64,000 nt of DNA from Flagellimonas beolgyonensis (GTDB taxonomy: Bacteria > Bacteroidota > Bacteroidia > Flavobacteriales > Flavobacteriaceae). The translations under genes and the position numbers were made by a program. Below are positions 24,631 to 35,048 of the stretch, one piece after another. A model generated the notes under the pieces. It searched no databases and had not been told where the DNA came from. It saw only the letters and a list, made by a program, of their open reading frames with translations. Each line of letters begins with the position of its first letter. Position 1 is the stretch's first letter. The stretch spans positions 124,001 to 188,000 of the forward strand of contig NZ_RZMY01000018.1 of NCBI RefSeq assembly GCF_003992615.1. Reading direction: 5' to 3'.

Positions 24631-25491
24631 ATGAAAAAGCAACGCATTGTATTGCCGACGGATTTCTCTGAAAATGCATGGCATGCAATGAAGTATGCTT
24701 TAACAATTTTTAGGGATGTCCCCTGTGATTTTTTTATTGTAAATGCCTTTCAGGTTGGCTCGTCAGGCTTGTCGACCAAAATGGGAATGGCCAATGACAC
24801 CCGATTGTTTCAATTGATGAAGGAGGAATCGGAACGCGAATTGAAACGGGTGATGGAACGAATCCACGGGCGGGGCACCAATAAGAAGCATTCGTTTAAA
24901 ACACTTTCCGTTGCCGATACGTTGGTAAACGCCATTGGAAAAACCGTGTATAACCAAGGGGTGGATTATATTGTAATGGGAACAAAGGGAGCCTCAGGGG
25001 TTCGAGAGGTGTTCATGGGAAGCAATACCTATAAAATCATCAAGGAAATTGATTTTTGTCCGGTATTGGCCATTCCTGATGATTATGAAATTCAACCAAG
25101 TATCAATACCATATTGTTGGCGACGGGGTATGAGCATTCTTTTGAAACGTATGAACTTAAACCAGTTTTGAAATTGGCCAAACATTTTGGCTCGAACATC
25201 AAAATAGTGCATGTGGGGCCCGAGGAAGCTTTGAATGAGAGACAACTCGAGTCCAAAACAGCTTTGGAAGGTCTGTTAAAAGTTGCGGATTATCAATTTC
25301 TGGATGCAGCTGAAAATATTTCGGTTAATGCCACCCTTCAGCAATTAATTGAGGAAGACGATAGTATTCAATTGATCGTGATGATCAACCATGACCATAC
25401 TTTTTTTGAACGATTGACCCGTGAACCGGTCATTAAAAAAATAGCATTCAATACCAAAGTTCCCTTTTTGGTCATCCATCTTTTTGAGTAG
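24631..25491 (+). CDS. Universal stress protein, tandem UspA domains (second copy)
   Basis: A 286-residue paralogue of the preceding gene, in the same operon with a 3-base spacer. The N-terminal domain (RIVLPTDFSENAWHAMKYALTIF ... MGTKGASGVREVFMGSNTYKIIKEIDFCPVLAIPDD) retains the glycine-rich nucleotide-binding pattern. The C-terminal domain (about 158-286) is more divergent, ending TRE-IAFNTKVPFLVIHLFE as in the first copy. The similarity at both ends points to tandem duplication. It is followed by a long palindromic hairpin between convergent transcription units. Confidence 0.9.
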   Translation: MKKQRIVLPTDFSENAWHAMKYALTIFRDVPCDFFIVNAFQVGSSGLSTKMGMANDTRLFQLMKEESERELKRVMERIHGRGTNKKHSFKTLSVADTLVNAIGKTVYNQGVDYIVMGTKGASGVREVFMGSNTYKIIKEIDFCPVLAIPDDYEIQPSINTILLATGYEHSFETYELKPVLKLAKHFGSNIKIVHVGPEEALNERQLESKTALEGLLKVADYQFLDAAENISVNATLQQLIEEDDSIQLIVMINHDHTFFERLTREPVIKKIAFNTKVPFLVIHLFE

Positions 25492-25513
25492 CGAATCAAT
25501 GTTTATAAAAGTA

Positions 25514-25543
25514 ATAAGGCCCCGTCAATTGACGGGGCCTTAT
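25514..25543. terminator. Bidirectional hairpin terminator between usp and susD
   Basis: A perfect 30-base palindrome (ATAAGGCCCCGTC / GACGGGGCCTTAT arms, AATT centre) lies between the convergent usp and susD genes. T-runs on both sides are short (TTAT), so efficiency is uncertain. Confidence 0.75.
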
Positions 25544-25586
25544 AGGTACTAAACGGAAAACGCTTAACTAAACTCAATTAAACTAT

Positions 25587-27278
25587 TTAATACCCTGTGT
25601 TTTGGGTCAAGATATTACCACTAAGGTCAATCGCTGTAACCGGAATTGGTAATAGATCCATATAGGCTTGATAAGTTGCCACTTTTGTGTTGAAGTTAGG
25701 AATGGTCCTATCCTCGCTGGCAATATATGTATTCAATACATCAACAGTCACGCCCCATCTTCTCAAATCGAACAAACGATGGCCTTCCATACCCAATTCC
25801 AATCTCCTTTCAAAACGAACAGCTTGTCTGGCAAAGTTCACATCAGGGAATGAACCATAAGGTTCAATTTGGTAATTGGCAGCTGGGGCATCGCCAGCTT
25901 CGTTCAATACGTAGCTCATGTTCTTGGCACGATTTCTTACCCTGTTCACATAATCAAGGGCAGTTGGAAGGTCGTTGGTTTCAACAGCGGCTTCTGCGGC
26001 CATCAACAATACATCTGCAAAGCGCATTACGTTATAGTTTATTCCCGAATGCTGTTGTCCCCAAGCACCTGTACCTTGGTTGGCATCCAATTCACTAGCT
26101 TGGTAAATGTTCTTCTTGGGAAGATAAGGTCCGGAGATATCGGATGGCAATGCTCGAATCCAATCTTGTCCTGCCATAGGTCCGAAACCATTATAATCAA
26201 TGCCTCTTCTACCCACAGTATAGTCCAATCTTGGATCAAGTGGCCCAGCATGTGGTGTAAATGGATCGGCACTTGGAACTCCTTGATCGTTATCCACATC
26301 GGTTTGGTTAAAGGTGTCCAATAATGGTAGACCTGAACCATCTGTTTGGTATGCGTTCACCAAATCTTGAGTTGGTTGATAGAAACCACAGCAAGATCCA
26401 AAGGGATCACCACCTGGGAAGTTCAGTGTTCCACCAATGTTACCGTTCAAGGACTGGCCACCATCGGATGCAAACTGAATGGCAAAAATTGATTCGGCTG
26501 AGTTTTCACCCGCAGCATTGAAGTTGTCCAAGAACTCAGCATTCAAGCTGTAAGGCCCATTGTTGATGACATCTTGCAACAACGTAAGCGCAGCTCCCCA
26601 TTCCGATTGGAACAAGTGTGTTTTGCCCATGAAAGCCTTTGCAGTCCATGAAGTTGGTCTACCGGCAACCGGTTGGGTTGTAGGCAAATTATCGATGGCG
26701 TACTGGAAATCAGCCTCCACTTGATCCCAAATAGGACCGGTGTTGGGTTGGTTGAATTCCGTTGCAGCATAGTTCTCTTCAGAAATGTAGGCAGGATTGC
26801 CGTACATTTTCTGCAGTTCAAAGTTGAAATAACCACGAAGGAAACGGGCTTCGGCCAATTTAGCTGAGAAATCGACATCTTCAATGGTTGCAATCAAAGC
26901 AATAACCGCGTTGGCACGGTTGACCCCTGCATACAACGACAACCATTTACCCAAAATGTAGGGGTTACTGGTTTGGATGTCATAGGTTTCCAATTGGTAA
27001 AGTTCTACCTGGTCACTATCCGTACTGCCTTTATGGGCATCATCGGACATTACATCGAACCACCAGTTATCTGGACTGATGGCAAATCCGTTTCCGATTT
27101 GATTCAAACGAACACCATCCAAAGCGGAGTAGGCGCCGGTAAGAAGGAGGTCAACACCTGTTTCGTTGGCTATTGCCTCATCGGTCAACGAACCGACTGC
27201 AGGCTGTTCTGTAAAATCCTCTTTACAGGCAACTGCAGTGCAGATTAGTATTACGTATAAAAATATTCTCTTCATCAT
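25587..27278 (-). CDS. SusD/RagB family nutrient-binding outer membrane lipoprotein
   Basis: A 563-residue lipoprotein (lipobox TAVACKE, Cys18) of the SusD/RagB family, the surface lid that captures glycans or peptides for its TonB-dependent SusC partner. Typical features are the N-terminal LLTGAYSALDGV TPR-like start, the ARFLRGYFNFELQKMYGNPAYI block, AKAFMGKTHLF and the C-terminal ERRLELGMEGHRLFDLRRWG. It lies 6 bases downstream of susC in one operon. No glycoside hydrolase gene is adjacent, so the substrate cannot be inferred. Start could be 27278 or the next ATG at 27275. Confidence 0.95.
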   Translation of the reverse strand: MMKRIFLYVILICTAVACKEDFTEQPAVGSLTDEAIANETGVDLLLTGAYSALDGVRLNQIGNGFAISPDNWWFDVMSDDAHKGSTDSDQVELYQLETYDIQTSNPYILGKWLSLYAGVNRANAVIALIATIEDVDFSAKLAEARFLRGYFNFELQKMYGNPAYISEENYAATEFNQPNTGPIWDQVEADFQYAIDNLPTTQPVAGRPTSWTAKAFMGKTHLFQSEWGAALTLLQDVINNGPYSLNAEFLDNFNAAGENSAESIFAIQFASDGGQSLNGNIGGTLNFPGGDPFGSCCGFYQPTQDLVNAYQTDGSGLPLLDTFNQTDVDNDQGVPSADPFTPHAGPLDPRLDYTVGRRGIDYNGFGPMAGQDWIRALPSDISGPYLPKKNIYQASELDANQGTGAWGQQHSGINYNVMRFADVLLMAAEAAVETNDLPTALDYVNRVRNRAKNMSYVLNEAGDAPAANYQIEPYGSFPDVNFARQAVRFERRLELGMEGHRLFDLRRWGVTVDVLNTYIASEDRTIPNFNTKVATYQAYMDLLPIPVTAIDLSGNILTQNTGY

Positions 27279-27284
27279 TTTTTT

Positions 27285-30200
27285 TTAGAATTTTAAGTTA
27301 ACGCCAAATGTGTAAATCTGGGCCAATGGATATGGAGCTGTATCAACACCCTGGGTTAAGTTGTCCACAGAACCGCTAGCTACCAAGATTGGAATTTCTG
27401 GATCCATACCATTGTATCCAGTAATGGTAAACAAGTTTGAAGCCTGAACATAAAGTCTGATCTGGTTCATTCCGATTTTATCCAAAATGGTATCAGGAAG
27501 TGTGTAGCCTATCTGAAGGTTTTTGAGCCTAAAGTAGGAAGCATCCTCAACAAAATAAGAGTTTGGACTGGATTCGTTGTTGGTAATGGTTGAACTTAAA
27601 GCGGGAATGCTTGTATTGGTGTTTTGTGGTGTCCATGCATCCAATACCCTTGTGCTTCTGTTCCCGTTAAAGAAGGTAGGAAAATCAGTAAAGATTTTGG
27701 AGTAATTGTATGCATCCCTTCCTTGAACACCGGAGAAGAACAAGGACATATCCCAATTCTTATATCCAAAGTTCATGTTGATACCATAGGTGAAATCTGG
27801 GTGGGGAGATCCTATAAAGGTTCTGTCCTCATCGTTGATTGTACCATCACCGTTAACATCGCGGTATTGGAATCTTCCAACACCGTCTGCTGGGGTTTCA
27901 AACCCTTGACTTGCAGCGGCACTCACTTCGGCTTCGCTGGAGAAAACACCAACGACATCAAATCCATAAAAAGAGGAAATAGGTTGTCCCACTTGGGTCG
28001 CTGTTACGGCACCACCCCGGAAACCAGCATTACCAAATTGAATTTCGTTGATCAAATCGGTCACCTCGTTTTTGTAACGCGAAACATTCACATCCACACC
28101 ATAGGAGAAACCGGATTCGGTTTGGTCCCTGTAGCCAACTGCCAAATCAAAACCAGTGTTCTGCACGCTACCGATGTTCACGAATGGTGCATTGGCATCA
28201 ATTGCAGTTGTACTGATACGTTGGAAATCTTGAGCAATCAAATCTTTGGTTTTGATCTTAAAGTATTCAAATTCCACACTCAATTTGTTTTCCATAAGGC
28301 CCAGTTCGATACCGATGTTGCTGGTCTGGGAGGTCTCCCAAGTTAAATCTGGGTTACCGATGGCACTTACAATGGCACCGGTCGCTGGAGCACCAGATCC
28401 ATTATAGGCATAGTTGGATTGTGCAGGATCTATTTGAGAAACGTTGATGGTCGGGTTTGCTGTTGGAACCGATTGGTTACCCAATTCACCATAGGACGCT
28501 TTCAACTTCAAACGATTGACGATACCAAGGTCGAACCAATCTTCATCACTCATCAACCATCCACCGCTAACAGCAGGGAATACATCACTCTTGTTGTCAC
28601 CTAAGAAGTTTGATGAAGTATCACGACGTAAAGTAGCGGTCAGGAAGTACTTGTTTTTGAAAGAGTAATTTGCACTACCAAAAACCGAGAATAGTGAAGT
28701 GGTGTTGTCACCTACAAAACCAAATGTTGGATCTCCGGAACCTCTGTTCAACAAATAGAAATCTGGGGTTTCAAACAAGAAATTGGTAACACTGATGGTC
28801 TTTTGCTTGTTTCTGGTTTCCACGGCCTCGATACCCACAAGGGCATTGATGGTATGATCGCCGAAGGTTTTGTTGTAGTTCAAGGTATTGGTCCAGATCC
28901 AGTTGAAGATATCCACATCGGATTCAGTCAATTGGTTGGTCGATCTTGCCTCTGAGTGTTCAGGGTTAGTTGGTAAGAAGGCTCTTGTGCTCAACAATTC
29001 CACATCACCACCAATGGATGACTTAGCGGTAAGGCCGTCAAGAATTTCATAGGTAGCATAAATATCGCCCAATATCCTGAACGTCTTATAAAAATCATCT
29101 CCAGCACGTTGTAAATCAGCAACTGGGTTGGTAGGGTTGGAAAGTCCCAATGCATTGCTGTAAGTACCGGCATAGCTTCCATCGTCTGCAAAAGCAGGTA
29201 ACAATGGGCTGTTACGCATGGCCAACATCAAGGGGCTTCCACCAAGACTTGTGTTTGGATTTTTAGGAGCGCTGCTGTTGGCGAAGGAAACGTTCAAGTG
29301 TTGGCCCACCCTAACTTTATCACCAATTTTGAACTCAGAGTTCACCCGGGTCAATCCTCTTTTGAAGGACGACTCCAACTGAATACCTTGACGATTCAAA
29401 TAGGACATGGTTACGGAATATTTGGCCCCGGCATTTCCATTTTCCAATCGTAGGGAAACATTCTGGGTCGGAGCACTTCTAAAAATGTCATCAAACCAAG
29501 TTCCACTTGTTCTGGTGGTCACAGGAACTGGAGCACCAATAATAGTGGATGGTACAACAGGGGACGCACCATCTCCGTATTGCGGATGAGTAGGAGTCAA
29601 ACCATCGTTGGACAAGCTATCAAATATCATTTGACCATGTTGTTCGGCGTTCAGGATGCCAGGCAGGTTTGCCGCTCTAGAAAAACCGGTGTACATGTCA
29701 AGCGAAACTTCAGCGGTTTCCATGTTGTAACCACCATTTTTAGTAGTGATGATGATAACACCATTGGAAGCCCTTGCACCATAAATGGAAGCAGCACCAT
29801 CTTTCAAAACGTTCATTTGAAGAATGTCCGCAGGGTCAATGGCGTTCAAAATGGAGCCATCAGTGGTCTGGACACCGTCGATAATAAACAACGGGTCGTT
29901 GCCATTGGTGGAACCAAAACCACGAATTCGGATAGTTGGTGAAGAACCTGGAGTTCCTGAGTTGATCAAGGATACACCGGTTACCCTGCCTTCCAAGGCT
30001 TCAGCGGCGTTCACAAGTGGAGCTTTGGTGGCTTCTGAAAGGTCTACCGAAGCAACAGAACCTGTCAAATCGCCACGTGTTTGGGTGGAGTAACCTAATA
30101 CAACCACTTCATCCAGCTGGCTCGCATCTTCCATCAACGTAATGTTAACTACAGATCTTCCGTTTACAGCAATTTCCTGCGTCTTGAATCCAACATAACT

Positions 30201-30488
30201 GAATACCAAGGTGGCATTGCCATCGGCTTGGATGGTAAAGTTACCGTCAAAGTCGGTTTGGGTACCATTGGTTGTCCCTTTTACCAGAACGCTGGCGCCA
30301 GGCAGGACTTCTCCATTTTCGTCGGTTACCGTACCTGTAATTGTTTGTTGAATTGTTTCGAGCGCCGAATCTGGAAAGTTCTCATTGGCTCGGACGAAAT
30401 TGCTGCAACACAGCATCATTAATAAACCAAAGGCATAGGATAGCAAAGGCCTACCATGCTTTGGCCATGAACAATTGATTTCATTCAT
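27285..30488 (-). CDS. SusC/RagA family TonB-linked outer membrane transporter
   Basis: A 1067-residue TonB-dependent transporter. A signal peptide (about 1-34) is followed by a carboxypeptidase-regulatory-like beta-sandwich (about 47-123, ITGTVTDENGEVLPGASVLVKGT..GTQTDFDGNF). A linker with DEVVVLGYSTQTRGDLTGSV leads into the plug domain (about 140-255, IRIRGFGSTNGNDPLFIIDGVQ, GASNGVIIITTKNG) and a 22-strand type barrel. It forms the import complex with the adjacent SusD. No ECF sigma/anti-sigma gene is nearby, and the SusC lacks an obvious N-terminal signalling extension. Confidence 0.96.
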   Translation of the reverse strand: MNEINCSWPKHGRPLLSYAFGLLMMLCCSNFVRANENFPDSALETIQQTITGTVTDENGEVLPGASVLVKGTTNGTQTDFDGNFTIQADGNATLVFSYVGFKTQEIAVNGRSVVNITLMEDASQLDEVVVLGYSTQTRGDLTGSVASVDLSEATKAPLVNAAEALEGRVTGVSLINSGTPGSSPTIRIRGFGSTNGNDPLFIIDGVQTTDGSILNAIDPADILQMNVLKDGAASIYGARASNGVIIITTKNGGYNMETAEVSLDMYTGFSRAANLPGILNAEQHGQMIFDSLSNDGLTPTHPQYGDGASPVVPSTIIGAPVPVTTRTSGTWFDDIFRSAPTQNVSLRLENGNAGAKYSVTMSYLNRQGIQLESSFKRGLTRVNSEFKIGDKVRVGQHLNVSFANSSAPKNPNTSLGGSPLMLAMRNSPLLPAFADDGSYAGTYSNALGLSNPTNPVADLQRAGDDFYKTFRILGDIYATYEILDGLTAKSSIGGDVELLSTRAFLPTNPEHSEARSTNQLTESDVDIFNWIWTNTLNYNKTFGDHTINALVGIEAVETRNKQKTISVTNFLFETPDFYLLNRGSGDPTFGFVGDNTTSLFSVFGSANYSFKNKYFLTATLRRDTSSNFLGDNKSDVFPAVSGGWLMSDEDWFDLGIVNRLKLKASYGELGNQSVPTANPTINVSQIDPAQSNYAYNGSGAPATGAIVSAIGNPDLTWETSQTSNIGIELGLMENKLSVEFEYFKIKTKDLIAQDFQRISTTAIDANAPFVNIGSVQNTGFDLAVGYRDQTESGFSYGVDVNVSRYKNEVTDLINEIQFGNAGFRGGAVTATQVGQPISSFYGFDVVGVFSSEAEVSAAASQGFETPADGVGRFQYRDVNGDGTINDEDRTFIGSPHPDFTYGINMNFGYKNWDMSLFFSGVQGRDAYNYSKIFTDFPTFFNGNRSTRVLDAWTPQNTNTSIPALSSTITNNESSPNSYFVEDASYFRLKNLQIGYTLPDTILDKIGMNQIRLYVQASNLFTITGYNGMDPEIPILVASGSVDNLTQGVDTAPYPLAQIYTFGVNLKF

Positions 30489-31064
30489 AATTGTCGAGGT
30501 TTGTTTAGTTAATTTCAGTTAAATAATTCTAATTAGGTTTAGTTTGTAATAAATTAAATAAAAAGTTAAAATATTCTTTGTAAATCATTAAAAGGCTTAA
30601 AGAAATCTTAAAATGATAATGACAAATTAAAAGATATTTTTGCTGATAAAACAAATTGAATTGGACAAATTTGTTATAAATCTAAAAAAGCAATATCCAT
30701 ATTTGGAATATCTTAAGTTAAATTTTAAAACTTTAAGAGGGCAAATACTTTCAATCTTCAGTCAATTTTTGAATTCGATAAGATTTTTTTAACACTTATT
30801 TAACTTTTTGATTAATAGTTGGTTAATGTGGGAATAAGGGAGGATTAACCCTTTGGGTCTATGGATAATTTGATTAAAATAGTTGAACCAAATTCAAGGA
30901 ATCATTGCCTGAATTGAACAAATGCCTATTGGTTGCAATTTGCAGTTGGGAAAAAAGGAATTTTTATCATTGTAAAGAATTTTGTCGGAACAAAGCGAAT
31001 GTTGTCCGGCCATATTAATGAGTTTTGAACCACCAATCACTAAACTAAATACATACCTCGATTA
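30489..31064. other. 576-base AT-rich divergent intergenic region
   Basis: No reading frame looks coding. The region is strikingly AT-rich and must hold the promoters of susC (minus) and the FG-GAP lipoprotein gene (plus). I find no exact TAnnTTTG in correct orientation near either start; TTAATTTG on the minus strand at 30623-30630 is the nearest candidate for susC. ATATCCA (from 30690) and TGGAATAT form a short imperfect hairpin. Its unusual length suggests upstream regulatory sites or an unrecognised small RNA. Confidence 0.5.
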
Positions 31065-34000
31065 ATGAATAACAGATTAATAGTCCTCGCAGTCTTGGTT
31101 TTGCAGACAATTTCCTGTTCCAAAAAAAATGACCAACCCCTTCGTTTTGAACTTTTAAATCCCCAACACACCCAGGTGGATTTTATCAACAAATTAGTGG
31201 AATCGGATACCATGAACATTGTTGGGTTCGAATATATGTACAATGGTGCAGGGGTTGCCATTGGCGATATCAATAATGATGGACTAAAAGATATTTATCT
31301 AACAGGAAACCAAGTAAATGACAAGCTGTATCTGAACAAGGGGGATTTTGTGTTCGAAGATATCAGTGCGTCTGCCCAAATAGAATCCACAGGTTGGTCC
31401 AACGGGGTAACAATGACCGACATCAATGAAGACGGACTCTTGGACATTTATGTGAGCCGTGGCGGCATGCGCGAATGGTCGCGAGACGATTGGGCCAATA
31501 GATTGTTCGTGAACATGGGGGATGGTACGTTCAAGGACATGGCCAAGGAATATGGCGTGGCCGATACAGGTTACAGCATGCAGTCCGTGTTTTTTGATTA
31601 TGACAAAGATGGGGACCGCGATCTCTATGTGCTTACCAATGCCCTGGTCGACTATAATAGAAACACAAGCAAATACAAAACAAGCGATGGAAGTGCACAG
31701 AGTACGGATAGGTTGTACCGAAACAATGGCGACGGCACATTTACCAATATATCTATGGAAGCAGGCATTACCATGGAAGGTTTTGGACTTGGTGTCTCGG
31801 TCTGCGATATCAATAAGGATGGTTGGTTGGATCTCTATATTTCCAATGATTTTTTAACCGACGACCTTTTACTGGTGAACAATCAGGACGGCACTTTTAG
31901 TGATCGGCTTACGGATTATTTCAAGCATTTGAGCTATAACGGAATGGGCAACGACGTGGGCGACCTAAACAATGATGGGAACCCCGAACTGTTTACCGTG
32001 GATATGTTTCCCAATAGCAACGAGCGAATCAAACAGACCATGATGAAACCGAGTTTGGATGTTTTGGATCATAATATTTCGTTGGGATATGCACCACAGT
32101 TTGTCCGAAACACGCTTCAACTCAATAATGGTAATGAGACATATAGCGAAATAGGCCAGTTCAGTGGTATCTATAACACCGATTGGAGTTGGGCCCCTTT
32201 GATCGCGGATTTTGACAATGATGGGTTCAATGATCTTTTCATTACCAACGGGTATCGTAGGGACATTACCAACCTGGATTACCAATCCTATACTCAGAGA
32301 CCGGCCAAATATCAAACCGAGGATGAACTGATCCAAGGCGAATTGGAGCGTGTAAGCAGCTTACCGGAGGTCAAACTTTCCAATTACATATATAAAAATA
32401 ATGGAGATTTGACCTTTACTGAAAAAATAGAGGAATGGGGCTTTGAAACTCCCTTGTACTCCAATGGGGCTGCTTTCGCGGATTTGGACAATGATGGAGA
32501 CCTTGATCTGGTGGTGAACAACATCGACGACCCTGTAAGCATCTACAGGAATAATACCATGGAGCAGGCCACGGCCGATGATCCAATTTCGTACCTGACC
32601 CTACAATTGAAAGGGAAGGCCAACGAGGATCTAACGGGAACGGAAGTTTGGGTTTATCAAGATGGTAAAACCCAATACAAATTTGCTTCTACGGTTCGAG
32701 GGTACTTGTCCACCATGGATCCTGAACTCCACTTTGGACTGGGCCATGCCAATAAGGTGGACTCCATTGTGGTGCACTGGTATGACGGTTCCTCGGAGCT
32801 AATAAAAGACGTTGATGCCAACCAAAAACTGGTCGCGGATATTGCCAATGCAGGTTCGGGTTCAAAAAGACTTTTCCAGAATAACGTGCCAAAATTGTTC
32901 AAGGAGGTGGCCCAAGAACTGGGAATTGATTATAAGCATGTCGAGGACGACTTTGACGAATTCAAATTGCAGACCACCCTATTAAAAATGAACACAAAAT
33001 TAGGTCCGGGGATTGCCGTTGGCGATGTAAATGGCGACGGACTGGAAGATTTTTATATAGGGGGAACCAAGGAAAAGAAAGGAACATTCTACATGCAGGT
33101 GGAGGGTGACAAATTTGTGGAAAAACCGATAGCCTGTGCTGGACTAAAAGAAGATATGGGTGTGGTTTTTGTCGATTTGGACAATGATGGCGACTTGGAT
33201 CTTTTAGCCGTAGACGGTGGTAGTATTGAAGAAATGGCGTTGCAGAATTATGAAGACATGGCCTATTATAATGATGGCGAAGGCAACTTCACCTGTGCGA
33301 CCCTGTTCAAAAGGAAATCCAGGGGATCCGGTGTGGAATTGGCGGATTTTGACAAAGATGGTGACCTGGATGTGTTCATCGGTGGAAGGGTCATCAATGG
33401 ATTTTATCCCAAGAGTCCTAAAAGTTATGTGCTTCGAAACGATCCAAATGGATTTACGGATGTTACTTTGGATGTGTTGCCCGAACAGGAACTGGGAATG
33501 GTAAGCGATGCCCTCTGGACCGATTTTGACAATGACGGATGGTTCGATTTGATCGTGGTGGGCGAATTTATGGACATCACTTTTTTGAAAAACAACAAAG
33601 GAAAATTCCAGGATGTAACAAACAACACAGGTTTGAAGTATACCAGCGGCTGGTGGAACAGTGTTGTTTCGGGCGACTTCGATGCCGATGGCGATATGGA
33701 TTACCTAGTGGGCAATTTTGGACTGAACAGCGATTTCAAATGTTCCCCGGAACAGCCATTGACCATTTATACCAAGGATTTTGATGGCAACGGGACCATT
33801 GATCCCTTAATCAGTTGCTTTAGGGGAGGAGAGGAACACTTGATCCATACACGCGATATTTTGGTGGACCAGATCAGTTCCATGAAGGGCAAGTTCAAGG
33901 ACAATGATTCTTATGCAAGGGCGGATTTTGAGGAAGTGAAGAAAGCAGTGGGTCTTTCAGGGGCAGAGCAAATGAAGGTGTACAATTTTGCCAGTAGCTA

Positions 34001-34571
34001 TATTGAAAATTTGGGCAATGGGAAATTCACAATCAGTAATTTGCCCAACCAAGTACAGTTTTCACCGGTTTTTGGCATGTTGACAGGCGACTATAACCAC
34101 GATGGAAATCTGGATGTTTTGGTCACCGGCAACCAATTCGATATTGAACCCTTTATTGGGCAAAATGATGCTTCCATTGGGTATTGTCTTCTGGGAGATG
34201 GAAAAGGTCATTTTACCGTTGTTAACCCGATGAAGAGTGGCCTGAATATTTCAGGTAGTGCCAAAGGGGCAGCAAGCATTACAATGGGAAATGGAAATTC
34301 GGTATTGCTCTTTGGAATGAACTCCGATACGCTTCAGGCCTACCAGTTGATGGACAATGGGGACGCCAGGGTTTCCCTAAATAGTGATGATGCATTTGCG
34401 ATCATCAAGACCAAGGACGGTACCGAAAGGAAAATGGAGTTCGTTTATGGCGACGGGTATTTGGGCAATTCTTCCCGAACCTTAAAATTCAATAAGCAAG
34501 AGACACAGGAAATTCGGGTCACCAATTTTAAAGGGGAAACACGCACCCTAAATCTCGGTGATGTACTTTGA
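31065..34571 (+). CDS. Giant FG-GAP/VCBS repeat lipoprotein with ASPIC/UnbV domain
   Basis: A 1168-residue predicted lipoprotein (TISCSKK, Cys18). It carries many FG-GAP/VCBS repeats with calcium-binding-like DxNxDGxxD loops (GDINNDGLKDIY, TDINEDGLLDIYV, DYDKDGDRDLYV and others). A UnbV/ASPIC domain lies at about 508-578 (LTLQLKGKAN..VRGYLSTMDPELHFGLG). A second set of repeats follows to about 1100. Proteins of this CRTAC1-like type are frequent next to SusC/SusD genes in marine Flavobacteriia and are thought to be surface proteins assisting substrate capture; function is unproven. It is divergent from susC. Confidence 0.9.
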   Translation: MNNRLIVLAVLVLQTISCSKKNDQPLRFELLNPQHTQVDFINKLVESDTMNIVGFEYMYNGAGVAIGDINNDGLKDIYLTGNQVNDKLYLNKGDFVFEDISASAQIESTGWSNGVTMTDINEDGLLDIYVSRGGMREWSRDDWANRLFVNMGDGTFKDMAKEYGVADTGYSMQSVFFDYDKDGDRDLYVLTNALVDYNRNTSKYKTSDGSAQSTDRLYRNNGDGTFTNISMEAGITMEGFGLGVSVCDINKDGWLDLYISNDFLTDDLLLVNNQDGTFSDRLTDYFKHLSYNGMGNDVGDLNNDGNPELFTVDMFPNSNERIKQTMMKPSLDVLDHNISLGYAPQFVRNTLQLNNGNETYSEIGQFSGIYNTDWSWAPLIADFDNDGFNDLFITNGYRRDITNLDYQSYTQRPAKYQTEDELIQGELERVSSLPEVKLSNYIYKNNGDLTFTEKIEEWGFETPLYSNGAAFADLDNDGDLDLVVNNIDDPVSIYRNNTMEQATADDPISYLTLQLKGKANEDLTGTEVWVYQDGKTQYKFASTVRGYLSTMDPELHFGLGHANKVDSIVVHWYDGSSELIKDVDANQKLVADIANAGSGSKRLFQNNVPKLFKEVAQELGIDYKHVEDDFDEFKLQTTLLKMNTKLGPGIAVGDVNGDGLEDFYIGGTKEKKGTFYMQVEGDKFVEKPIACAGLKEDMGVVFVDLDNDGDLDLLAVDGGSIEEMALQNYEDMAYYNDGEGNFTCATLFKRKSRGSGVELADFDKDGDLDVFIGGRVINGFYPKSPKSYVLRNDPNGFTDVTLDVLPEQELGMVSDALWTDFDNDGWFDLIVVGEFMDITFLKNNKGKFQDVTNNTGLKYTSGWWNSVVSGDFDADGDMDYLVGNFGLNSDFKCSPEQPLTIYTKDFDGNGTIDPLISCFRGGEEHLIHTRDILVDQISSMKGKFKDNDSYARADFEEVKKAVGLSGAEQMKVYNFASSYIENLGNGKFTISNLPNQVQFSPVFGMLTGDYNHDGNLDVLVTGNQFDIEPFIGQNDASIGYCLLGDGKGHFTVVNPMKSGLNISGSAKGAASITMGNGNSVLLFGMNSDTLQAYQLMDNGDARVSLNSDDAFAIIKTKDGTERKMEFVYGDGYLGNSSRTLKFNKQETQEIRVTNFKGETRTLNLGDVL

Positions 34572-34597
34572 CGTCAACATTTTCGATATTCAGTCAA

Positions 34598-34897
34598 TCA
34601 CATGAACGATTGGGCCACTTGGATGATCTCGCCTTTTTGGAGCACACCCGATTGGCGCCACAACTGTTTTCCGTTCTTAAAGAACATCATCGTGGGCACA
34701 CCACGAACTTGGAAGGTATTGGCCAGCGTTTGGTTTTTGTCGACATCAATTTTAACGATTTTCAAATTGTCGCCCATTTCATCCTTGACCTGCTTTAATA
34801 TGGGCGCCAGCATTTTGCAGGGACCGCACCATTCCGCAGAAAAATCGATGAGCACCAATTGGTCCGAGTTGATCAGATCTGCAAATTTCCCTTTCAT
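34598..34897 (-). CDS. Thioredoxin
   Basis: A 99-residue single-domain thioredoxin without signal peptide. The redox motif is WCGPC (Trp23-Cys27), the cis-proline is in VRGVPTMMFF, and the core IDVDKNQTLANTFQ is typical. It therefore acts as a cytoplasmic disulfide reductant. Length is slightly short of E. coli TrxA (109). It converges on the FG-GAP lipoprotein gene with 26 bases between stops and stands alone, so it may be one of several thioredoxin paralogues. Confidence 0.92.
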   Translation of the reverse strand: MKGKFADLINSDQLVLIDFSAEWCGPCKMLAPILKQVKDEMGDNLKIVKIDVDKNQTLANTFQVRGVPTMMFFKNGKQLWRQSGVLQKGEIIQVAQSFM

Positions 34898-35048
34898 GAT
34901 AGTTTTGGATTTTGATTATGCAAGTTATAAAAACGACCCAGCTATAACATTGACGAAAATCATAAAAATCCCTTTGAAAAGAATCGGAACCCATACGAAC
35001 CCATTTCATTTTTTTAATTTTATCCATGTACAACCTAACTAACGCATT

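Noticed and set aside
25514..25543. 30-base perfect palindrome considered as an insertion-sequence end or recombination site
   Set aside because: Position between convergent gene ends and GC-rich hairpin fit a terminator; no second copy noticed.
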